Below are positions 1-8,438 of a DNA stretch of 64,000 bases, one piece after another (position 1 is the first letter of the stretch; the number at the start of each line of letters is the position of its first letter). The stretch comes from Streptomyces stelliscabiei (GTDB lineage Bacteria; Actinomycetota; Actinomycetes; Streptomycetales; Streptomycetaceae): NCBI RefSeq assembly GCF_014873495.1, contig NZ_JADBGF010000001.1, positions 10,044,001 through 10,108,000 of the forward strand, given 5' to 3'. The notes under the pieces were generated by a model, which made no database searches, was not told where the DNA came from, and was given only the letters and a program-made list of their open reading frames with translations. A program made the translations under genes and the position numbers.

Positions 1-1
1 G

Positions 2-190
2 CTGGAGCGGATGGAGCGGGCCGGGCTGGTGGCCGCCGGCCATGAGGAGATCGTGGACGGGCGGGCGCGGCGCTACTACCGGCTCACCGAGGACGGTGCC
101 GAGGCGCTCGGCCGGGAGGCGCTGCGGATGCAGCAGGCGGCGGCCGTCGTCATCGGGCACTCGCGGGATGCCGGAGCAGCCCCGGCATGA
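2..190 (+). CDS. PadR-family winged-helix regulator, 3' end only
   Basis: Only the last 62 codons are in the window, ending in TGA at 188-190. The visible part reads LERMERAGLV, then GRARRYYRLTEDG, then a short alanine-rich helix. That is the recognition-helix end, the beta-hairpin wing and the first dimerisation helix of a PadR-type repressor. The stop overlaps the ATG of the next gene (ATGA, 187-190), so the two are probably translationally coupled. A PadR repressor followed by a membrane protein of unknown function is a common actinomycete pair, in which the repressor usually controls its own operon. The DNA-binding N-terminus lies outside the window, so the ligand cannot be guessed. Confidence 0.7.
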   Translation: MERMERAGLVAAGHEEIVDGRARRYYRLTEDGAEALGREALRMQQAAAVVIGHSRDAGAAPA

Positions 191-1143
191 ATCGTCTGCT
201 GCTTGCGGCCTATCCCGAGTCCTACCGTTCCCGGCAGGGAGAGGAGGTGCTGGCCTGCCTGGCCGAGGCGTATCCCGACCGCTCCTGGCCCCCGCCGCGG
301 GAAGTTGCCGCCCTGGTGCGCGCCGGAGTGCAGGCCCGCGCCCGTGCCACCGTCGACGACCCGACTCGGCCCTGGTGGCTGGACGGCATCCACCAGGCCG
401 CCCTGGCCCTCGCCGCGCTGGCGCTGGTTCCGTACCTGCAGGATGTGTGGCACTGGGCACTGCACATCGACCCCGGACAGCACGCCATCGCCTTCCATTT
501 CTCCGGCTGGTACCCGTGGGCCGAAGGACCCACGCGGATACGGCTGTTGCCCTACGGGCTGCTCCCGCTGGGCTGTCTGATCGCTCTGCTGCGCGGCAGA
601 GCATGGATCGCGCTGCCGGCCGCGGCAGCCATGATCTGGGCCGGCGCCACGTCCCACGGCCGCATTCTCTTCGGCGACGAGGGCAAGGCGGGCCTGGGCT
701 ATTACGGTCTCGGCACCCCGATAACGGCCCGTGACCTGGCGCTCTCGGGGGCACTGTGCGCCGCGTGCGCCGTGCTGGCGCTCTGCCGTCCCAGTCGTCT
801 ACGACGCCGCTCGTACCGCTGGCTGGCCCCCGTCGCGCTCGCCATGTTCGTGGCCGGGGGCCTGCACATCATCTCCGTCAGTCCGACCTTCCAACGCGGC
901 CTGTTCGCCCTCGAAGTCGCCGCGCTGATCGCCGCGTGGGTGGCGACGGACGCCACCGGCGACCACCGGTGGCTGATCCCCGTCGCGGCGGTCGCGATCG
1001 TCCGCACGCAGGCGATCGTCGTCCGGCCGGACGCGTTCATGCAGTCCCTTCCGGAGCTGGTCGTCCTCATCCTGCTGACCGCACCCCTCCCTGCCCTGGC
1101 GTTCACCGCCCAGCGACGGCAGGGGCGGGCACTCGCCGAATAG
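187..1143 (+). CDS. Integral membrane protein coupled to PadR regulator
   Basis: 318 residues. The soluble N-terminus (about 55 residues, with YPESYRSRQGEEVLA) is followed by about eight hydrophobic segments, for example LALAALALVPYLQ, IALPAAAAMIWAGA, ALSGALCAACAVLALC and LVVLILLTAPLPALAF. There is no signal peptide or catalytic motif I recognise. The YPxxYRxRxGxE opening is typical of membrane proteins encoded directly after PadR repressors in actinomycetes, whose function is unknown. The start overlaps the regulator's stop by 4 bp. The role is inferred only from context: a membrane stress or transport component under PadR control. Confidence 0.75.
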   Translation: MNRLLLAAYPESYRSRQGEEVLACLAEAYPDRSWPPPREVAALVRAGVQARARATVDDPTRPWWLDGIHQAALALAALALVPYLQDVWHWALHIDPGQHAIAFHFSGWYPWAEGPTRIRLLPYGLLPLGCLIALLRGRAWIALPAAAAMIWAGATSHGRILFGDEGKAGLGYYGLGTPITARDLALSGALCAACAVLALCRPSRLRRRSYRWLAPVALAMFVAGGLHIISVSPTFQRGLFALEVAALIAAWVATDATGDHRWLIPVAAVAIVRTQAIVVRPDAFMQSLPELVVLILLTAPLPALAFTAQRRQGRALAE

Positions 1144-1236
1144 GAGCGTCTCCCGGTGGGCCGACCGAGCCCGGCGGCTCACTTCGTGCCGCAGGACGCG
1201 CACGACCGAACTCCCCCCAACGGAAGAAACAGAGCG

Positions 1237-2148
1237 ATGACTCAGCACGATTCCCCGTCCCTGCACGCGTACCGTCCGGGGACCTCAAGGCAGGCCCCCG
1301 ACGACCCAGGCCCGTCGCTTACGACACGGCCGTGGATGCCGGCTCTGCTGTACACCCTGGGGTTCCTGACGGTCTACCTGCTCGCCATCTGCACCCCGTG
1401 GGGGCAACGAGCTGAGAACGCCCTGTTTCATCTCGGTAAGCAGGGCGGCGAAGAAGCATGGATCTACCCCCTGTCAGGATCGGCCTACGGCTCGACACCC
1501 CTGCCGCCGATGGAATTGACCGCCAAGCCCACCCTGATGGTGGGCCTGGCCGTCATCGTGGTCCTCACCCTGGTGCGGCGGTGCTGGCGGCAGGGGTGTG
1601 CGGCGCTCGGGATCGTCATTCTCACGACCGGAGGCAAGGAGGTGTTCAAATCGACCATGCCCCGCCCCGATCTGGTGGGTGCGCCCGAGAATCTCCTTGA
1701 TCAGGGCTTTCCCAGCGGGCACACGGCCATCCCCGCCGCGCTGACCCTCGCCGCCGTCCTCGTGGTCTCCCCTCGCATCCGCCCCTACGTCGCCACGGCC
1801 GGTGTGCTGTGGCTGGCCTGCATCGCCGCCGCGACCGCGACCATGGGCGGCCACCGACCCAGCGAAGTGCTGGGAGCCACACTGTTGGCCTGTGCCTGTT
1901 ACGGCCTCGCAACCTGGCTGCTGCCGCCAGCCGCCGCGCCAGGCGCCACGCTGAGCCCCCGTGCGCTGCCGGCCGTCAGCCTGACGCTGGCACTGGCCAT
2001 CGCCCTCGTCTCCGGCGCACGGAGCGACACCCTCACAAGGTCACTGGTCTCCGCGACGACGGCCTTCATATGCGCGGCCCTGGTCTGGCACGCCGCAGTC
2101 GGGTGGCCCGCACACACCGCACGCCGCACACGCCCCGCACTGGGCTGA
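1237..2148 (+). CDS. PAP2-superfamily phosphatase, membrane-bound
   Basis: 303 residues starting at ATG 1237 (GGAAG 15 bases upstream); an in-frame GTG at 1156 would add an unconvincing proline/arginine-rich leader. About six transmembrane segments. Phosphatidic-acid-phosphatase signatures are visible: KEVF...MPRPD for the first motif (spacing longer than the usual K-x6-RP), a clear FPSGHT second motif, and GGHRPSEVLG for the third, where the usual His-x3-Asp is His-x3-Glu. Members dephosphorylate lipid phosphates such as undecaprenyl or phosphatidyl phosphates at the outer membrane face. The divergent first and third motifs leave some doubt about activity. It follows the previous gene after 93 bases, possibly in the same operon. 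Confidence 0.75.
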   Translation: MTQHDSPSLHAYRPGTSRQAPDDPGPSLTTRPWMPALLYTLGFLTVYLLAICTPWGQRAENALFHLGKQGGEEAWIYPLSGSAYGSTPLPPMELTAKPTLMVGLAVIVVLTLVRRCWRQGCAALGIVILTTGGKEVFKSTMPRPDLVGAPENLLDQGFPSGHTAIPAALTLAAVLVVSPRIRPYVATAGVLWLACIAAATATMGGHRPSEVLGATLLACACYGLATWLLPPAAAPGATLSPRALPAVSLTLALAIALVSGARSDTLTRSLVSATTAFICAALVWHAAVGWPAHTARRTRPALG

Positions 2149-2313
2149 CCACCCGGCGGGCTCCGGGCGGGAACCGGCGCGGCAGCCGGCGGACGCGATG
2201 CCGGCCCACATCGTCGCGGCCGACACCCTCTACCTCCTCTACTTCGTGGAGGAGGTGTCCACCCGGCTCGACTGTTGGCGGAAGCCCCGTGTGGTGCCGC
2301 CCGGTCGACGGCC

Positions 2314-2775
2314 CATCATGGAGATTGCGGGCATCGAACAGCGGCTCATCGGCTGGCAGTCGAGCCCGCGATCAGCAGATCGAGGACGCGCTTCATGTCT
2401 TCACCGCCGAGTACGAGGAACGGCAGGGGCACCCGCCGGGGGAACGGGGCGCTACGCGCTGGGCCTGCCAGTGCGCGGATCGGATCAGACGCGCCCGCCG
2501 AAGCGCACAGAGGTGTTATTGCTGACCGAGCTGCGCGAGTGATGGCGCACTTCAGCGGTCCGGGCCTACGGCGCCGACGTCATCGACCGGCTGGCGGAGC
2601 GGGCGCGAACGCCGGCTGCGGTGTGTGGGTCCAGGTGCGGCGGCCGGTGGTCGACATAGCGCTGGCCGCCGTCGACACCGTTGCTGTGGTGTACGTGATG
2701 CGCGGCGGCTGTCGGGGGCGGTCGCTTTTGCTGAAGCGGCAACGGGAGTCGCGCTTGGCGTGCCGCCCACTGAAT
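2314..2775 (+). pseudogene. Remnant of MobF/TrwC-type relaxase, C-terminal part
   Basis: No single frame is open, but three frames read in turn give a continuous protein-like path: IEQRLIGWQSS, then IEDALHVFTAEYEERQ, then TRPPKRTEV and TELRE, a TGA, WRTSAVRAYGADVIDRLAER, then VWVQVRRPVVDIALAAVDTV and AVVYVMRGG. This order matches, as I recall it, the C-terminal region of Streptomyces MobF-type relaxases. At least three frameshifts and one stop are present, so it is dead. It is the clearest trace of a conjugative element at the left side of the window. The similarity rests on recall of the family rather than a search. The upstream limit is uncertain; the frame open from 2198 may be part of it. 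Confidence 0.5.
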
Positions 2776-2866
2776 GATCATTGCCGGTGCCCTTGGCCGG
2801 AGCCTGGCAGCAGGGGTGTGGTCCGGTCACCGGCACCGGCCACCCGTCATGTGCCCAGGAGGACCC

Positions 2867-3847
2867 ATGCCACAGACCGCCGTCGGCCTCACCCACCGTC
2901 TGGTGCCCTCACCCGCCGGCCGAATCCACCTGGTGGAGCAGGGCAGTGGGCCGCTGGTTCTCCTGGTCCACGGCTTTCCCGAGTCCTGGTACTCATGGCG
3001 CCATCAGCTGTCCGCACTGGCCGAGGCGGGCTATCGCGCGGTGGCTGTGGACGTCCGCGGCTATGGTCGCTCCTCCCGGCCCGGGGCGGTGGACGCGTAC
3101 CGGATGCTCAACCTGGTGGAGGACGGCGTTGCGGTGGTGCACGCTCTGGGGGAGCGGGCCGCGGTGATCGTCGGGCACGACTGGGGAGCGACCATAGCCG
3201 CGAACTCCGCGCTGCTTCGCCCCGATGTCTTCAGCGCGGTCGGGTTGCTCAGTGTGCCGTACGCTCCGCCCGGCGGACCGAGGCCCAGTGAGGCCTTCGC
3301 GCAGATGGGCGGGGCTGAGGAGTTCTACGTCTCCTACTTTCAGCATCCGGGCCGCGCCGAGGCGGAGATCGAGCCCGATGTGCGCGGCTGGCTCGCGGGC
3401 TTCTACGCCGCCCTGTCTGCCGACACCATGCCCGGGCCGGGCGCGCCGGATCCCCATTTCGTCAGCCACGGCGGCAGGCTACGTGACCGGTTCCCGGCCG
3501 GTCGGCTGCCGTCCTGGCTGGGCGAGCACGACCTCGATGTCTACGCCGCGGAGTTCGAACGGACCGGCATGGCAGGGGCACTGGCTCGCTATCGGAACAT
3601 GGACCGGGACTGGGAGGATCTGGTCGATTACAACGGCGCCCCCATCACTCAGCCGTCGCTGTTCGTGGGCGGAGCCCTGGATGCCTCGACAGCCTGGATG
3701 GCCGACGCGATCAAGGCGTACCCCACAACTCTGCCCGGCCTGGTGTCTTCGCAGATTCTTGCTGGCTGCGGTCACTGGATCCAGCAGGAACGCCCCGAGG
3801 AGATCAACCGGTTGCTGACCGACTGGCTTGCCTCCTTGCCCGCCTGA
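2867..3847 (+). CDS. Epoxide hydrolase, alpha/beta-hydrolase fold
   Basis: 326 residues from ATG 2867, preceded by a perfect AGGAGGA at 2857-2863. Features of soluble epoxide hydrolases are clear: the oxyanion motif HGFPES at residues 35-40, the nucleophile elbow GHDWGA with Asp105 in place of serine, DVRGYGRSSRP before it, an acid residue in GALDASTAW, and the catalytic histidine in GCGHWIQQERPEE near the C-terminus. It hydrolyses epoxides to vicinal diols through a covalent Asp-ester; the substrate cannot be inferred. Length is normal for the family. It stands alone after the relaxase remnant, with its own ribosome-binding site. Confidence 0.9.
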   Translation: MPQTAVGLTHRLVPSPAGRIHLVEQGSGPLVLLVHGFPESWYSWRHQLSALAEAGYRAVAVDVRGYGRSSRPGAVDAYRMLNLVEDGVAVVHALGERAAVIVGHDWGATIAANSALLRPDVFSAVGLLSVPYAPPGGPRPSEAFAQMGGAEEFYVSYFQHPGRAEAEIEPDVRGWLAGFYAALSADTMPGPGAPDPHFVSHGGRLRDRFPAGRLPSWLGEHDLDVYAAEFERTGMAGALARYRNMDRDWEDLVDYNGAPITQPSLFVGGALDASTAWMADAIKAYPTTLPGLVSSQILAGCGHWIQQERPEEINRLLTDWLASLPA

Positions 3848-4210
3848 CGCATGTGCGCATGACGAGCGCGACTCCCGATGATCAAGGTGACGTCCCTACG
3901 GCCACGCACCGCGATGCGCACCGCCGGGCGGGAGTGGGGATGCACGGAGTGACTCCACACTGAGCCTCCGCCGCCTCGAGGGCGCAGGTAAAGGGCTGGT
4001 GTGACAGTCCTCCGGGATGCTCACGCTGGTCGAGGGCAACGGTCTGCGAAGTAGGTCATCCGGCAGAGCGGTCGGCTCACCGATTCCAGTCTGCTGTGGC
4101 CGGGTGGCCTTCCACATCCGGTCTGCTCGGGAGCCAGTCGGATGGGGCCGGCCGGCCCATGAGCCGCCCCAGCCGCCTGGCTGTCCAGTGCAATGGTCGA
4201 GGATGGAGTC
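3848..4210. other. Intergenic stretch, nothing recognised
   Basis: About 360 bases between the epoxide hydrolase and the Imm5-like gene. Open frames here are shadows of composition. No repeat, RNA gene or strong hairpin was seen. Confidence 0.4.
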
Positions 4211-4759
4211 ATGGCAGGGGAAGCGAACGAGATCGTTCTGAGCAAGCAAGATCTTCGTGAGGTCACCGCGTTCGCTGCAGCGTGCGCGGACGTGGTGCTC
4301 GAGGTATTCGAAGGCGACCAGCCGGACGACTTGCGGCCTCGAGAGGCTATCGGCGCCGCGTGGGAGTTCGCTCGAGGTGGTGAGCGAGGGAAGGCTCTGC
4401 GCGACAGAGCGTGGGCGGCACTCAAGGCAGCCAAGAGCGCGGACACGCCGGCTGCGCGCGAGGCTGCTCGGGCAGCGATGTCTGCGGCAGGCGCCGCCTA
4501 CCTGCATCCGCTGGCCAAGGCCACCCAGGTCAAGCACATTCTCGGAGCTGGCGCTTACGCGGCCAGAGCGGCCGAACTCGTCGCCGACGACGATCGGAGC
4601 GTTGGTGCCGAACACCTTGAGCAGACGCTGCACCGTGCGACACCGGTCGTCGTTGACGTGCTCAAACGTTTCCCGACGGCGCCGAGTGGCGGCGGACGGG
4701 TAGGCGAGCTGATCCGCATGCTGGACGCAGACCTTCGTTCACTTGCCCTCGCTGAGTGA
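4211..4759 (+). CDS. Imm5-like putative immunity protein
   Basis: 182 residues from ATG 4211 (AGGATGGAG upstream; an ATG at 4193 is also possible). The protein is all-helical and alanine-rich. It carries the pattern I associate with the family annotated 'putative immunity protein' (Imm5-like) in actinomycetes: ALRDRAWAALKAAK, GAAYLHPLAKATQVKHILG, VGAEHL, and PVVVDVLKRFPTAPSGGGRVGELIR near the end. Members are predicted to neutralise polymorphic toxins. No cognate toxin is adjacent: upstream is an epoxide hydrolase and downstream an insertion-sequence remnant, so it may be an orphan immunity gene left by rearrangement. The family call comes from memory of the motif. Confidence 0.6.
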   Translation: MAGEANEIVLSKQDLREVTAFAAACADVVLEVFEGDQPDDLRPREAIGAAWEFARGGERGKALRDRAWAALKAAKSADTPAAREAARAAMSAAGAAYLHPLAKATQVKHILGAGAYAARAAELVADDDRSVGAEHLEQTLHRATPVVVDVLKRFPTAPSGGGRVGELIRMLDADLRSLALAE

Positions 4760-4793
4760 CTTCGAACGTGCAGCCGGTGCGGCCCCACCTCCG

Positions 4794-5145
4794 TCAGCGG
4801 TTGACTTCGAGGTTCGTCAGGACAAGCAGGGCATGCGGGAGCTGGGTGGCGTGGGCGAGGTCAGTGCGGAGCTTGGCGAGGATCCGCCAGTTCTTGAGGT
4901 GGGCGGCGAAGCAGTGCTCGACTGGCGCGTGTCCGCTGGCGAGGACTCGGTTGGCGTCCTTCTGACCAGCGGTCAGCTTGTGGGTACGGCCGGCATGGAA
5001 GCCCGTGACGATCACGGGATCGCGTACGTCGTTGTCCAAGCCGCGGAAGCCGAGGTGAGCGAGAGCGCCGAGGCCAGCGGCACGCACGTGGGCCAGGACG
5101 TGGTCGTGGCGGGCAGCGGTGTCGTCGTGGGTGCGGCCGGGTGCG
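4794..5145 (-). pseudogene. IS5-type (DDE_4) transposase, C-terminal fragment
   Basis: On the minus strand the frame reads HVRAAGLGALAHLGFRGLDN, VIVTGFHAGRTHKLT, then HAPVEHCFAAHLKNWRILAK and LLVLTNLEVNR. The VEH-x-FA-x-LKNWRIL block with the NLE ending is the C-terminal catalytic-Glu region of DDE_4/IS5-like transposases. The N-terminal half and first Asp motif are missing; the fragment is cut where the ABC-binding-protein fragment begins at about 5145. No terminal inverted repeats were found. Confidence 0.65.
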
Positions 5146-5668
5146 CGTCGCTTCTAGAAAGCTCATCATCGACAAGTACGGCTGGGACCGGCTGCGCCGG
5201 TTCGCCGCCCAGGACGTGGCGTGGGTGCGCGGCACGCAGGAACCCGGCGACCGGGTCGAGGCCGGCACCGCCGTCGTCGCGCTCGGCACGGACGGCATGC
5301 TCACCCCGGCCGAGGGCATGGGCACTCGCTTCGTCCTGCCCGAGCACGGCCCGTTCATGGCCTGGGCGCAGCGTGCCGCCATCTTCAAGGACGCCGACCA
5401 CCCGGCCGCGGCCAAGTTGTACCTGACCTGGTGGCTGTCCAAGCAGACCCAGTCCCACTTCTGCATGTGGTCCGTACGCACCGACGTGACCCCGCACAGG
5501 GGCTACCGGCCCGTCTGGGACTACCCCAACGCCCACCTCGACGGCTTCGAGCACTTCACGGCCGACCGCGCACGCGTCGAGCGCTTCAAGCAGCACCTCA
5601 CTCTCTACGTGGATGAGGTGAGCGGCGCCCCGTCCCCCGGGTGGCTCGGCCTGCACCCCGGCCGCTGA
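5146..5668 (+). pseudogene. ABC transporter solute-binding protein, C-terminal fragment
   Basis: About 173 codons open to a TGA at 5666-5668. The text RKLIIDKYGWDRLRRFAAQD, VAWVRGTQEPGDRVEAG, GTRFVLPEHGPFMAWAQRAA and HPAAAKLYLTWWLSKQTQS fits the C-terminal lobe of a periplasmic-type extracellular solute-binding protein (family 1 / iron-polyamine type). There is no signal peptide, lipobox or N-terminal lobe. The sequence begins abruptly next to an opposing transposase fragment, so the gene was truncated by a transposition or recombination event. No permease or ATPase genes follow. It is almost certainly non-functional. Confidence 0.6.
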
Positions 5669-6079
5669 CGCGGAGGTACCCGCCTCGCCGCCGACCGATC
5701 ACGGGGCAGCGAGGGGGAGTTGGGGCTTCGACTCGGCAGGGCGATCGTGCACGGCGACGGGTGTCGGGACCGGGGCAGGACGCCGAGGCCATGGCCGCCA
5801 CGAGTGGGGCCACGAGCGGCCAGCGTGGAGGCCGTCCCGCCGAAGAGGCCCCGCCACCGTTCCCGTGGGCTGTGCTGGGGTGGGCTTTACGAGGCGCGCG
5901 TCCCGGGGGGCCTGGGCGGGTCGGCCCCCGGCGTACTCGACTCCAGGGCGGCGAACTGTACTCGGTGGCAGACCGGCTCTGTCTTCTCCGTATCTACGAT
6001 CATCAACGGGAGGCAGGGCGCCGCCCCGTCGGATAATCCAGGTGCGGTTTGCGCGCTTCGCGTGATACTCCTCCCTGCC
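5669..6079. other. Intergenic stretch, nothing recognised
   Basis: About 410 bases of high-GC sequence between the binding-protein fragment and the acetyltransferase. No credible gene, repeat or RNA was seen. Confidence 0.4.
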
Positions 6080-6589
6080 ATGGGTGATCTTGTGACGGCG
6101 CGGCTGGTGCTTCATCCGATGACCGTCGGCGAGGCTGAGCGAGTGGTGGCGGGCGAGTCGGACAGCGATGCCCTATGGGCGCCCGGATACCCCACCGAGG
6201 GGGACGTGTTCGCAGCCAGGCGCTTTCTGGACACCTGCGCGAGCACTGGTGATCCCCAGCCTTTCGGTAACTATGAGATCCGTCGCCGTGAGGACGGTCA
6301 GGCGATCGGCGGCCTGGGCTTCCACGGCCCCGCGGACGCGAACGGCGGCGTCACGATCGGCTACGGCCTCATCCCGTCGGCGCGAGGCAACGGATACGCC
6401 TCCGAAGCCCTTCGCGGACTACTGCTGTTCGCGCGGGCACGCGGCGTCACCTGTGTGAAGGGCGACGCCGACCACGACAACATCGCGTCCCAGCACGTCA
6501 TGACGGCAGCGGGCATGTTCCCGGCCGGACAAGACGAACGCGTCAGGTACTTCGAACTCGTCTGGACCGAAACGAGGGGCGAATATTGA
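6080..6589 (+). CDS. GNAT-family N-acetyltransferase
   Basis: 169 residues from ATG 6080; the open frame extends upstream to 5720 but that part has no similarity and poor codon bias. The protein begins with LVTARLVLHPMT, typical of RimJ/RimL-like acetyltransferases. It carries the acetyl-CoA pyrophosphate loop in GYGLIPSARGNGYASEAL and the C-terminal DHDNIASQHVMTAAGM, matching the usual D-x-x-N-x-x-S-x-x-V-x-x-k-x-G pattern. It transfers an acetyl group from acetyl-CoA to an amine; the substrate is unknown. It appears monocistronic. Confidence 0.85.
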   Translation: MGDLVTARLVLHPMTVGEAERVVAGESDSDALWAPGYPTEGDVFAARRFLDTCASTGDPQPFGNYEIRRREDGQAIGGLGFHGPADANGGVTIGYGLIPSARGNGYASEALRGLLLFARARGVTCVKGDADHDNIASQHVMTAAGMFPAGQDERVRYFELVWTETRGEY

Positions 6590-6891
6590 CCCGTGCTCCT
6601 AGCCACTGGCGGTCTTCTGCCCAAGTTCTCGCGTGCCGGGCCCAGGGCGGTACCGACGAGGTCGCCCTCCTCGCGGTACCCCTCCCGCCCCGGGGCCTGA
6701 AATCTCCCGGTCGAGGAGGGCCCTGAAGCAGGGTCCTTACCGGGTGTGATGTGCACGCGGGGCGGGAGGCGATTCGTCGGTGCGCGCTGACGAGCGGGCG
6801 ACGGTGGACACCTCCCGGGCGCCGAGGTGCGAGTCGGGCAGCGCGGGCCGGTCGTCCGTCGTGCCCGTCGCCGAGCCCGTACGTCGCCGGT
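6590..6891. other. Intergenic stretch, nothing recognised
   Basis: About 300 bases. A GGTACC-flanked imperfect hairpin near 6650-6680 could terminate the acetyltransferase transcript, but it is weak. Otherwise nothing seen. Confidence 0.3.
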
Positions 6892-7335
6892 CTACGCGGC
6901 GGGTGCGAGTTCGGCGCGGCCGAACAGCAGGGCGTAGCCGGTGGGGAGCTGGTGGAGGATGCGGGTGATCAGGTCGGGGCCGGCGCAGGCGGCGACGGCG
7001 CAGAAGACGGATCCGGTGTCCCATCGGGTAGTGGCCAGGGAGGCACCGCTGCGCGCGGCGATGTCTTTGACGAGAGCCCAGCCGGTCAGAGGCTCGGTGT
7101 CGGGGATCTGCGCGGTCAGCACGCGTGCGGCTTCCAGGGGCAGGCAGGCGGCCAGGTCGACGCGTTCCTCGCCGGTCACCTGGCGCCCCAGTCCGGCAAG
7201 GACCAGGCGGACGGCTTCGTCAGCTCGCTCACGGGTGGGGTAGGCGCCCTCGTAGCGGACCTTCTCCAGCATCTGCTCGTACGCCGTCCCGTACGGTTGC
7301 CGATGCTCAAGCGGAGTGTGCGCGTCGGAGATCAC
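6892..7335 (-). CDS. DUF2267 protein (first of tandem pair)
   Basis: 147 residues. The sequence shows the DUF2267 layout: a short helical start (YEQMLEKVRYEGAYPTRERA), then DEAVRLVLAGLGRQVTGEE, then DLAACLPLEAARVLTAQIP, then a second half ending DLITRILHQLPTGYALLFG. The family is small, helical and of unknown function, often near heat-shock or dormancy-type genes. It lies downstream of a second DUF2267 gene on the same strand and of hsp18, so all three may form a stress-related cluster. The two DUF2267 proteins are clear paralogues; both end with L-LPxGY-LLFGR. Confidence 0.75.
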   Translation of the reverse strand: MISDAHTPLEHRQPYGTAYEQMLEKVRYEGAYPTRERADEAVRLVLAGLGRQVTGEERVDLAACLPLEAARVLTAQIPDTEPLTGWALVKDIAARSGASLATTRWDTGSVFCAVAACAGPDLITRILHQLPTGYALLFGRAELAPAA

Positions 7336-7373
7336 TGCAGATGCCTTTCGTGGAGCTGGGACGGCCGGGGTGG

Positions 7374-7466
7374 TGCCAAGCGCGGCGCCACCGGTCGTGG
7401 GGTCAGGTGGGCTGGGGGCGCTGCCAAGCGCGGCGCCACCGGTCGTGGTCAGGTGGGCTGGGGGCG
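7374..7466. repeat. Tandem direct repeat (47 + 45 bp) between DUF2267 genes
   Basis: The unit TGCCAAGCGCGGCGCCACCG..., ending GGGCTGGGGGCG, occurs at 7374-7420 and again at 7422-7466, differing only by a GG dinucleotide. The second copy runs into the 3' end of the upstream DUF2267 gene (stop at 7449-7451). The repeat has therefore copied that gene's last codons plus flanking sequence, probably by replication slippage or a past tandem duplication. Confidence 0.85.
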
Positions 7467-7847
7467 GCCGAAGAGGAGGTCGTAGCCGACAGGGAGCTGA
7501 AGCAGGATCTGCCCCAGGAGGTCCTCGCCGACGGCGTCGACGACGGTGGACAGCACTGCGCTGACGTCCCAGGCCGCGGTCTGCTCGGTGGCGCCCTCGA
7601 TCCAGGCGGCGGTCGCCCGGACGAACCGCTCCGGGGGCAGCGGCTCGGCGCTCCGCAGCGGGTTGAGCAGGATCAGGGCGAACTCCTCCGGCAGGCGCGC
7701 CGCCAGCTGGGCGCGGACGTCGCCGACCAGGTGCGCGCCGAGCAGGGCGAGCACCACGCGGGCCGCGCGCTCGGCTTCCTGCAGGGTGTCGTACTGGCCG
7801 CGTTCCTTCACGTGTCCGAGGAATGCTTCGCGTCGCAGTGTCATCAC
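7449..7847 (-). CDS. DUF2267 protein (second of tandem pair)
   Basis: 132 residues. It has the same architecture as its neighbour: LRREAFLGHVKERGQYDTLQ, AERAARVVLALLGAHLVGD, LPEEFALILLNPL, and a C-terminal half closing with DLLGQILLQLPVGYDLLFGR. Function is unknown. It is transcribed away from rheA in the same direction as hsp18, 97 bases downstream of the hsp18 stop, so it may be expressed with the small heat-shock gene. The final codons lie inside a tandem repeat. Confidence 0.75.
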   Translation of the reverse strand: MMTLRREAFLGHVKERGQYDTLQEAERAARVVLALLGAHLVGDVRAQLAARLPEEFALILLNPLRSAEPLPPERFVRATAAWIEGATEQTAAWDVSAVLSTVVDAVGEDLLGQILLQLPVGYDLLFGRPQPT

Positions 7848-7944
7848 AGCTGCCCCCCTTCTTCTCCGGATTCCATGCAGGGTGCGGAGGGTGGGGTGAG
7901 GGGGAGACCCGAGTGCCCGCCCTCCGTACCTCGTCCGGCCGGTG

Positions 7945-8376
7945 TCAGCCGGCGATCTCCTTGTGGCCGGTCCCGACGCCGAGGGAGATCTTGCGGGGCT
8001 TGGCGCGCTCGGCGATCGGGATGCGCAGGGTGAGCACGCCCGCGTCGTAGTCGGCCTGGATGTGCTCGGTGTCGAGAGTGTCGGCGAGCACGAGCCGGCG
8101 GGAGAAAACGCCCAGCGGCCTCTCGGACAGCTCCATCTGCACGTCGTCGGCCTTCGTCACCGGCCGCCGCTCGGCCTTGACGGTGAGCATGTTCCGCTCG
8201 ACGTCGATGTCGATCGCGTCCGCGGGGACACCGGGAAGGTCGAAGGCCACCACGTACTCGTCGCCCTCGCGGTAGGCGTCCATCGGCATCACCGACGGCC
8301 GTGACCAGGTACCCGGGCCCATCAGCTGCTGCGCCAGCCGGTCCAGCTCACGGAAGGGGTCAGTGCGCATCAACAT
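7945..8376 (-). CDS. hsp18: Small heat-shock protein Hsp18 (alpha-crystallin family)
   Basis: 143 residues, the usual length. The alpha-crystallin domain spans about residues 40-135, with AFDLPGVPADAIDIDVERN, the A-x-x-x-GVL signature as YDAGVLTLRIPIAE, and a PRKI tail where I-x-I normally sits. The N-terminus MLMRTDPFRELDRL matches Streptomyces Hsp18. It is an ATP-independent holdase preventing aggregation of heat-denatured proteins. GGAGG lies ahead of ATG 8376. It is divergent from a RheA-type gene, with two RheA-type operators between them, so heat-induced derepression is expected. Confidence 0.92.
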   Translation of the reverse strand: MLMRTDPFRELDRLAQQLMGPGTWSRPSVMPMDAYREGDEYVVAFDLPGVPADAIDIDVERNMLTVKAERRPVTKADDVQMELSERPLGVFSRRLVLADTLDTEHIQADYDAGVLTLRIPIAERAKPRKISLGVGTGHKEIAG

Positions 8377-8438
8377 CGGAGAAGCACCTCCAAGGTCTTG
8401 GGCAGTTGCTGCATGCGCTCACTGACACCGTTGTAACA

